Part shown: positions 58,793 through 64,000 of the stretch, piece by piece | Layout of the letters: each line of letters begins with the position of its first letter | How positions within the stretch are numbered: the stretch's first letter is position 1 | Assembly: GCF_965208925.1 (NCBI RefSeq) | Contig: NZ_OZ242364.1 | Span: 1,178,001 to 1,242,000, forward strand | DNA: 64,000 nt | From: Poriferisodalis sp965208925 | GTDB lineage: Bacteria; Actinomycetota; Acidimicrobiia; Acidimicrobiales; Poriferisodalaceae | Direction of reading: 5' to 3' | Program-made: the position numbers and the translations under genes | The notes under the pieces: generated by a model | What the model saw: the letters and a program-made list of their open reading frames with translations, nothing else | Databases searched by the model: none | What the model was told of the DNA's origin: nothing

Positions 58793-59035
58793 ATGCCGAC
58801 GGTGACGATCCGCCTGTTCGCGGGGGCGCGCGAAGCGGCTGGCGTCGGCACCGCCCAGACCGAGGCGTCCTCGGTCGGCGAGGCGCTGGAGTGGGCCAAG
58901 GCGAGCTTCGGCGAGAGCTTCAGCGCTGTCTTGGCAGCCAGCAGGGTCTGGCTGAACGGCGAGCCGGCGCTCGGGGAGTCGCGGCTCAGCACCGGAGACG
59001 AGATCGCCGTCCTGCCGCCCGTATCGGGCGGCTGA
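58793..59035 (+). CDS. MoaD/ThiS-family sulfur carrier protein
   Basis: An 80-residue beta-grasp protein: VTIRLFAGAREAAGV at the start, WLNGEPAL in the middle and the terminal Gly-Gly (LPPVSGG) that is adenylated and thiocarboxylated. MoaD (molybdopterin) is more likely than ThiS from the N-terminus, but no moaE or thiG is near. It may be cotranscribed with the following membrane protein gene. Confidence 0.88.
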   Translation: MPTVTIRLFAGAREAAGVGTAQTEASSVGEALEWAKASFGESFSAVLAASRVWLNGEPALGESRLSTGDEIAVLPPVSGG

Positions 59036-59049
59036 GCGGCGGCTGCACG

Positions 59050-60066
59050 GTGGCAGCGTCGCCGGACCGCGAGGCGGCGCGGCCGCGAACGTCCGCGACA
59101 GCGCAATGGCTCGGCCCTGCGGCCGAACTGGGTGATGCCACCATCAGCGGCGGGCTGATCTGGTTCGCCGGGCTGATCTGTGCCGTGTGGGCCGGGGCGG
59201 TGACGTTTGGCATCGCTCTGACTGTGGTCGCCATGCTCGGCGCCTGGCAAGCTGCGGGCGTTCGCAGCCGCGCCGGAGCAGCACGCCCATCGTCGAGCCG
59301 AGCGGGGGCGCGGCCCCAGGCTGCCGCACCGCTGGTGCTTCCCCAGAGTCATCGGCTGCCCGCTGCTGCGCTCGCCGGTGCAGTCGGATTCGCAGGTGTC
59401 CTCGACACCCGCCTGGCGGGAGTCGTTGTGGGTGCGGCGGTCGCCGCCAGCTTCATCGTGGTCGCGGCGTTGCGACCCCGCCGTTCCGACGGCGGTGCCG
59501 TGCCGCCGATGCAGGCGTCACCGCTGCGGCTCCTGGCCGGTGCAGGGATGCTGATTCGCACCTGGATGCAGGTCGGCGTCGCGGCCGCATGCTTGGCGGC
59601 CGTCGCTCGCTACTCGCTGGGAGCGGCACTCGTGCTCGTGAGCGCGGCCGCCGCTTACGACGCCAGCGCGCACCTTGCCGCGTCGGGTCGACGCCCGGGG
59701 CTGCGCGGCCCGTTGACGGGCGCAGTCGCCGCCGTGATCGCGGTCTTCGCCCTGACCGGCCTGAGCGTGCCGCCATTTGCACCCACCGATGTCATCAGGT
59801 TCGGCGTGCTCGCGGCGCTGACGCTGCCGCTCGGCCCCGCGCTCGCCCGGCCGAACACTGCGCTCGCTGCACGTCGAGAGCATCTCCAGGCAGGCGAGCA
59901 GTACGCCGACCGTCGATCAGCCGCCGATCGCCGTGCGTCGGAGCCCGCCGGCGGGCTCCAGCGAGCGTGGGAGCGACTGGCCACCGAGTGGGCCGTGCGC
60001 AGGCTCGATTCGCTGAGCGTCACGGCCCTAGCGTGGATGTGGGGCTTGGGACTCCTCGCCGTCTGA
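59050..60066 (+). CDS. Polytopic membrane protein of unknown function
   Basis: A 338-residue protein with about eight hydrophobic segments (first LIWFAGLICAVWAGAVTF, later AALAGAVGFAGVL, VAAACLAAVARYSLGAALVLV and VAAVIAVFALTGL). A Ser/Arg/Pro-rich cytoplasmic stretch separates the first pair, and the C-terminus is charged, ending in a last helix. No family recognised. The GTG at 59050 lies 14 nt after the MoaD-like stop. Confidence 0.6.
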   Translation: MAASPDREAARPRTSATAQWLGPAAELGDATISGGLIWFAGLICAVWAGAVTFGIALTVVAMLGAWQAAGVRSRAGAARPSSSRAGARPQAAAPLVLPQSHRLPAAALAGAVGFAGVLDTRLAGVVVGAAVAASFIVVAALRPRRSDGGAVPPMQASPLRLLAGAGMLIRTWMQVGVAAACLAAVARYSLGAALVLVSAAAAYDASAHLAASGRRPGLRGPLTGAVAAVIAVFALTGLSVPPFAPTDVIRFGVLAALTLPLGPALARPNTALAARREHLQAGEQYADRRSAADRRASEPAGGLQRAWERLATEWAVRRLDSLSVTALAWMWGLGLLAV

Positions 60067-60124
60067 ACGCCTCATGCGCGCGGCGCCGTGACGTGCTCAG
60101 TTCGTGACGCCGCAGTGATCTGCG

Positions 60125-60130
60125 TAGCGT
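60125..60130 (+). promoter_or_regulatory. Leaderless-type -10 hexamer for mshA
   Basis: TAGCGT, 8 nt before the GTG at 60139. Confidence 0.5.
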
Positions 60131-60138
60131 TATCGGCC

Positions 60139-61401
60139 GTGGCCAACGAAGTTCCCGACCCCCGGATGCCTGGACGCGTCTTACGGGTCGCCGTGCTGTG
60201 CATGCACACCTCGCCGTTGCGCCAGCCCGGCAGCGGCGACGGCGGCGGCTTGAACGTGTACGTGCGCGAACTCACTGCCGCGCTAGCGCATCTCGGCGTC
60301 GACTGCGACATCTACACACGCCGCACCGATCCGTCTCAGCCCGACCAGCTCGAGGTGGAGTCGGGGGTGACGGTCACCCACGTTGATGCCGGTGCCCCGT
60401 CGCTCGACAAGGATGACCTGCCGGCGGTCGTCGCAGCATTTGCCGGCAGGGTCGGCGAGCACCTCGCACGCCGACCGGTCGACGCAATTCACGCTCACTA
60501 CTGGCTGAGCGGCATGGCCGGACACCGACTGAAGCACCGCCTGGACATTCCCCTGGCCGTCACGTTTCACACGCTGGGCCGCGTCAAGACGAGCACTGGC
60601 GACGCCGAGCCGCGCCACCGCGGTGACGCAGAGCAACGAGTCATCGACTGTGCGGACGCCGTGTTCACCTCCGGCGACGCTGAGGCGGCCCAGCTCAGGT
60701 CGCTGTACGACATTGCGCCCGAGCGTCTCCACGTGCTGACACCCGGCGTCGACCGTGCCATGTTCGCGCCCGGTCAGCGCCATGCCGCGCGCGCGGCGAT
60801 CGGCCTGCCGCCAGGACCGGTGCTGCTGTTCGTGGGTCGCCTGCAGCCGTTGAAGGGCGCCGAGCTGGCTGTTGAGACGCTCGCAGCCACGAGAGCTGCC
60901 GGCGCGGCGGGCGCCCGAGCCCAACTCGTCATTGTGGGAGGGCCCAGTGGTCCGCGCGGCGAGGCCACGCTGTCGCGCCTGAAAGCCATGACGGACGATT
61001 TGGCCGTTGCAGATCATGTGCGGTTCGTCGATCCGCTGCCGCACCACCTGCTGTCGACCTACTACCGGGCCGCCGACGTGTGCCTGGTGCCCAGCCGCTC
61101 GGAATCGTTCGGGCTGGTGGCGCTCGAGGCCGCGGCGTGCGGAACACCGGTCGTCGCGTCCGACGTCGGCGGCCTGCGCGACAACGTCGTCGAGGGCGAT
61201 ACCGGCTACCTCATCGCCGACCGCAGCAGCGACGCGTTCGCCCATCGGGTGATCGACATCCTCGCGGATCCGCTGCTGGCGCTGCGCCTCGGCGATACCG
61301 GTTCTCGCCGAGCCGAGCGCTACAGCTGGCGCGCGAGCGCGGCCGCGGCGCTCGAAGTGCTCGACACCGCGGCCCGGCGCGAGCTCGTCGCCTGCCTGTG
61401 A
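60139..61401 (+). CDS. mshA: MshA-like glycosyltransferase (mycothiol synthesis)
   Basis: A 420-residue GT4-family retaining glycosyltransferase. The N-terminal RVAVLCMHTSPLRQPGSGDG, LNVYVRELTAALA, IHAHYWLSGMAG and the C-terminal LVPSRSESFGLVALEAAACGTPVVASDVGG (donor-binding E-x7-E) match D-inositol-3-phosphate glycosyltransferase, the first enzyme of mycothiol synthesis in Actinobacteria. An in-frame ATG 30 nt on is another possible start. A YbjN-family gene overlaps its 3' end, as in other Actinobacteria. Confidence 0.88.
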   Translation: MANEVPDPRMPGRVLRVAVLCMHTSPLRQPGSGDGGGLNVYVRELTAALAHLGVDCDIYTRRTDPSQPDQLEVESGVTVTHVDAGAPSLDKDDLPAVVAAFAGRVGEHLARRPVDAIHAHYWLSGMAGHRLKHRLDIPLAVTFHTLGRVKTSTGDAEPRHRGDAEQRVIDCADAVFTSGDAEAAQLRSLYDIAPERLHVLTPGVDRAMFAPGQRHAARAAIGLPPGPVLLFVGRLQPLKGAELAVETLAATRAAGAAGARAQLVIVGGPSGPRGEATLSRLKAMTDDLAVADHVRFVDPLPHHLLSTYYRAADVCLVPSRSESFGLVALEAAACGTPVVASDVGGLRDNVVEGDTGYLIADRSSDAFAHRVIDILADPLLALRLGDTGSRRAERYSWRASAAAALEVLDTAARRELVACL

Positions 61402-61883
61402 CCCGCCGGCCGGCAACCGATGCCGAGCTCGATCGACTCGAGGCCCGCATGGACGACTGGCTCGCCGACTGGGCCCGCTCACAGGCCGATGGCGCTCCCG
61501 ACGAGCGCCCGATGCTGCTCGACGTGACCCGTGACCTCGAGGTGCCGCGGCGCTGGTACGTGCGTCTGGCGGGCGAATCGCGTGATGTCATCGCCATCTG
61601 GCTGACGCTGCGCCAGCGCACGCTGGCCTATGAGTCCTACGTCCTCCCGACGCCGCAGCATCGACCGGAGGAGGTGGCCGATTTCATTCTGCGCCGCAAC
61701 TATTCGCTGGTGGGCGCTCAATACGGCGTCGGCCCCGAGGATGCCGTGTACCTGACAGGGGAGCTGCCCACCCACTGCGTCGACGAAGACGAGCTTGACC
61801 GGATCGTCGGGTCGCTCTGGGCGTATATCGAGCGTGACTTCACGACGCTGATCCGGCTGGGCTTCCAGCCATCGACGTCGTAA
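61398..61883 (+). CDS. YbjN domain-containing protein
   Basis: A 161-residue YbjN-like protein: VPRRWYVRLAGESRDVIAIWLTLRQRTLAYESYVLP, then FILRRNYSLVGAQYGVG and ELDRIVGSLWAYIERDF. The GTG overlaps the mshA stop. The fold resembles type III secretion chaperones; function in Actinobacteria is not established. Its coupling to mshA is a repeated actinobacterial pattern. Confidence 0.85.
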   Translation: MTRRPATDAELDRLEARMDDWLADWARSQADGAPDERPMLLDVTRDLEVPRRWYVRLAGESRDVIAIWLTLRQRTLAYESYVLPTPQHRPEEVADFILRRNYSLVGAQYGVGPEDAVYLTGELPTHCVDEDELDRIVGSLWAYIERDFTTLIRLGFQPSTS

Positions 61884-62025
61884 ATCGTTTGACATGTTTC
61901 ATTGAGTTTTGATTGATTTGGTTCTTGCCGGGGCACTCGCCGGCAGGCCGCAGGGAAGTGTCCCACTTCACCGCGAGTGCCCCGGCACTGCCATTGGGCT
62001 CGGCAGCGGTCCTGATGCCGTCCGG

Positions 62026-62031
62026 TACCGT
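62026..62031 (+). promoter_or_regulatory. Leaderless-type -10 hexamer for proC
   Basis: TACCGT, 6 nt before the ATG at 62038. Confidence 0.5.
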
Positions 62032-62037
62032 GACCGC

Positions 62038-62829
62038 ATGGCTGACAGGGTCGAACTGCTGATCGTCGGCGGCGGCAAGATGGGCGAAGCGCTGCTGGGC
62101 GGATTGCTCGCGGCCGGCCGCAGCGCCGAGAGCATCTGCGTCGCTGAGCCGATTGCCGCGCGCCGTGATGAGTTGGCCGACCGTTACGGCGTCGCTGTCT
62201 CCGGTGACGTCGCGACCTCTTCCGGCGCCATCCTGGCCACCAAGCCCGACGTCATTCCGACCGTTGCCGCCGCGGTCGCGGCTGCTGGCACCGACCGCAT
62301 CCTCTCGATCGCCGCTGGAGTCACGCTCCCGACGCTGGCCGCTGCCGCCGGCACCGGCACTCCGATCGTGCGTGCCATGCCGAATACACCCGCACTGGTG
62401 TCGGAGGGTGCGGCAGCGATCTGCGGCAACGACCGAGCCACCGAAGACGACCTCGGATGGGCCGAGGAGATCCTTGGCGCAGTAGGCCGCGTCGTGCGCG
62501 TCCCCGAGCACCTGATGGATGCGGTGACCGGTCTGTCGGGATCCGGGCCGGCGTACGTGTTCCTGGTGGCCGAGGCGATGATCGAGGCGGGGGTGCTCAT
62601 GGGCCTGGGCCGACCGGTGGCAACGGAATTGGCCAACCAGACACTGCTGGGTGCCGCGACGCTGCTGGCCGAGGGACGTTCGCCGGCCGATCTGCGAGCC
62701 GACGTGACATCGCCGGGCGGCACGACCGCGGCTGGGCTGCGCGAACTGGAGCGCCACGGCGTGCGCGCCGCATTCGCTGCGGCCGTCGAAGCCGCCACGC
62801 GTCGCTCCGTCGAACTCGGCTCGGCGTGA
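62038..62829 (+). CDS. proC: Pyrroline-5-carboxylate reductase
   Basis: A 263-residue P5CR, the last step of proline synthesis. The Rossmann start LLIVGGGKMGEALLGGLL, ATKPDVIPTVAAAV, PIVRAMPNTPALVSEGAAAI and the helical C-terminal domain VTGLSGSGPAYVFLVAEAMIEAGVLMGL are typical. DVTSPGGTTAAGL closes the active site. The start follows the hexamer upstream. Confidence 0.96.
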   Translation: MADRVELLIVGGGKMGEALLGGLLAAGRSAESICVAEPIAARRDELADRYGVAVSGDVATSSGAILATKPDVIPTVAAAVAAAGTDRILSIAAGVTLPTLAAAAGTGTPIVRAMPNTPALVSEGAAAICGNDRATEDDLGWAEEILGAVGRVVRVPEHLMDAVTGLSGSGPAYVFLVAEAMIEAGVLMGLGRPVATELANQTLLGAATLLAEGRSPADLRADVTSPGGTTAAGLRELERHGVRAAFAAAVEAATRRSVELGSA

Positions 62830-62860
62830 CCCAGAGTCCAGAGCGGGGCAGCCCCCGGCC

Positions 62861-63685
62861 ATGACAGGTTTCGGCACGATCACGTGCCTGAGCGATCTGG
62901 GCACCGCAGACGAGTCGGTGGGCGTCATTCATTCGATCGTGCGCCAGGCCGCTCCCCATGCCACCGTGATCGACCTGTGTCACGAGATCGATCCGGGTGA
63001 CACGCGCACGGCGGCGTTGATGCTGGCGCGCAGCGTGCCGCACCTTGCGCCGGGCGTGGTGCTCGCATCGGTGGGACGCCGCTTGGACCGGCCCGCCATC
63101 GCGGTCTCTGTCGGCGACGGCCAGTCGATGCTGGTCGGCCCGGACAACGGAGTGCTGGCGGCGGCCACAGCGGCGGTCGGTGGCGCGGACATCGCGGTGC
63201 GCATCAACACCGCCGGCTGCGGCGATCCCGAATCGGTGCTCCACCCGGCGCGCGATGTGCTCGCGCCGGCAGCCGGCGGGCTGGCGGCCGGGGCATCCAT
63301 CGAATCGTTGGGCGCGCCGATCGACCCCTCGCTGCTGCTGCCGTCGCTCGTTGCGGTGCCCCGCGTCGAAGACGACGGTTCAGTAACCGCCGAAGTGCTG
63401 TCGGTGACGCGCTGGGGCACGGTGCAGCTCAACGTCGACCGCGAGACGCTCGCGGCCCTCGGCGATCACCTGGTCATGGAATGGACGGCGGGCGCGAGTG
63501 CATCACAGCCCGCGGAGGCGAATTCGCAATCGGTCCGGCTGGAGTCTGCGGGACCGGCAGGCGCGAGTGGCCTTGCACTGTGCGACGATCCCTTCGGCTT
63601 GCTCGAGTTGACGGTCGCCGGCGGGAGCGCGGCTCATCTCGGCTTCTCGGTAGGCACCGAAGTGCGGCTGCGCGCCGCTGCATGA
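62861..63685 (+). CDS. SAM hydrolase/chlorinase-like (DUF62) protein
   Basis: A 274-residue member of the DUF62 superfamily, in which most enzymes hydrolyse S-adenosylmethionine and a few are halogenases. TITCLSDLGTADESVGVI stands for the usual TDFG..D.YVG, ATVIDLCHEIDPGDTRTAALML for the conserved His-Asp loop, and SMLVGPDNGVLA is intact. The Arg-His hydroxide-activating region seems altered (ASVGRRLDRPA in place of VDPGVG). The C-terminal beta domain is present. Confidence 0.78.
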   Translation: MTGFGTITCLSDLGTADESVGVIHSIVRQAAPHATVIDLCHEIDPGDTRTAALMLARSVPHLAPGVVLASVGRRLDRPAIAVSVGDGQSMLVGPDNGVLAAATAAVGGADIAVRINTAGCGDPESVLHPARDVLAPAAGGLAAGASIESLGAPIDPSLLLPSLVAVPRVEDDGSVTAEVLSVTRWGTVQLNVDRETLAALGDHLVMEWTAGASASQPAEANSQSVRLESAGPAGASGLALCDDPFGLLELTVAGGSAAHLGFSVGTEVRLRAAA

Positions 63686-63694
63686 GCGGGTGAC

Positions 63695-63784
63695 GTGAGA
63701 CCCCGTACAGCGCTGGTGCTGGCCCTGCTCGCTGCGGTCATCCTGCTGGCCGCCACCATTCAGCTGCTCGTAGCCCTCGACTGA
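63695..63784 (+). CDS. 29-residue single-helix membrane peptide
   Basis: GTG then 28 codons: a short basic MRPRTALV start, one hydrophobic helix (LALLAAVILLAATIQLLVAL) and a final Asp. It follows the DUF62 stop by 9 nt and precedes hemA. High G/C at third positions. Too short to assign; similar micro-ORFs have been noted in Actinobacteria, but none I can name. Confidence 0.45.
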   Translation: MRPRTALVLALLAAVILLAATIQLLVALD

Positions 63785-63892
63785 CCCCCTCTGAGGTCAT
63801 ACTCGTCACGCGATCTTCGTCAAGCGCGTGGAAACGGGGTGCCGGATCAGCGAGACTGTGCGGGCCGCATTTCCGAACCCTGGGTAGTCCTC

Positions 63893-64000
63893 GTGTCCAT
63901 CGTTGTCATGGGCGTGAGCCATCGCAGCGCACCGCTTGAGCTATTGGAGCGCTGCACGGTTGCCGCCGCCGACGTGCCGAAACGTCTTGCTGATCTCGCA
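63893..64000 (+). CDS. hemA: Glutamyl-tRNA reductase, N-terminal fragment
   Basis: Only 36 codons fit before the window ends. SIVVMGVSHRSAPLELLER matches the strand and the catalytic-domain opening of HemA (usual GxSHRTAPVExRE), first enzyme of C5 heme synthesis. The GTG at 63893 is preferred; an ATG at 63908 is possible. The product feeds the heme pathway used by the oxidase cluster. Confidence 0.85.
   Translation, partial: MSIVVMGVSHRSAPLELLERCTVAAADVPKRLADLA

Overview
The window is a 64 kb piece of a high-GC actinobacterial chromosome (about two thirds G+C by eye, GTG/TTG starts common, strong G/C bias at third codon positions). WhiB, a mycothiol-type glycosyltransferase (MshA), an F420-type luciferase-like oxidoreductase, HspR, a DUF2017-ClpS pair, ACT-domain malic enzyme and purS/Q/L-type purine genes all point to Actinobacteria. 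The UGSC selenoprotein, the caa3-type oxidase cluster and the general gene mix suggest an Acidimicrobiia-like lineage; that placement is inference, not proof.

Layout. 0-2.2 kb: end of an Fe-S respiratory reductase gene, a cyclic-nucleotide-binding protein, a PII protein and phosphoglycerate mutase. 2.4-8.9 kb: heat-shock operon dnaK-grpE-J protein-hspR followed by clpB, with two overlapping palindromes at the clpB start. 9.0-21.1 kb: purine biosynthesis genes purA, D, E, B, C, S, Q, L, F, M, mostly overlapping and co-directional but interrupted by one opposite-strand conserved gene. 21.2-28.6 kb: malic enzyme, tRNA-Asp/tRNA-Phe, YcaQ-like glycosylase, ribosomal proteins L28/L33, LLM oxidoreductase, NUDIX hydrolase and an MprAB-like two-component system. 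28.6-34.2 kb: the accessory part, with a repeat-bearing secreted protein, two small membrane proteins, a serine recombinase, tRNA-Glu and a DUF4143 ATPase. 34.2-44.9 kb: DUF2017, a ClpS with a repeat-expanded N-terminus, and the heme A/heme-copper oxidase locus ctaA, ctaB, a three-gene oxidase-like module, then the real ctaC, ctaD, ctaE and subunit IV. 44.9-64 kb: a UGSC selenoprotein read through an in-frame TGA and its NCS2 permease partner, serS, a crcB pair, PGA hydrolase, ccdA, tlpA, whiB, an MBL hydrolase, orn, a K+ channel, dut, tRNA-Lys, MoaD-like, mshA, a YbjN protein, proC, a DUF62 protein and the start of hemA.

The most notable observation is the module between ctaB and ctaC. Its first gene aligns end to end with the real CtaD but lacks all six heme/copper-ligating histidines, and it is followed by a subunit III-like paralogue and a His-tailed membrane protein. 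These form a potential non-catalytic oxidase-like complex kept beside the working caa3 oxidase. Second is the UGSC selenoprotein gene, which ordinary ORF calling splits in two. Third, many genes carry a TANNNT hexamer 6-9 nt before the start codon, a consistent sign of leaderless transcription that also helps to choose starts.

Limits: all calls come from reading the sequence and from remembered family features. No searches, alignments or structure predictions were run. Residue positions are approximate.
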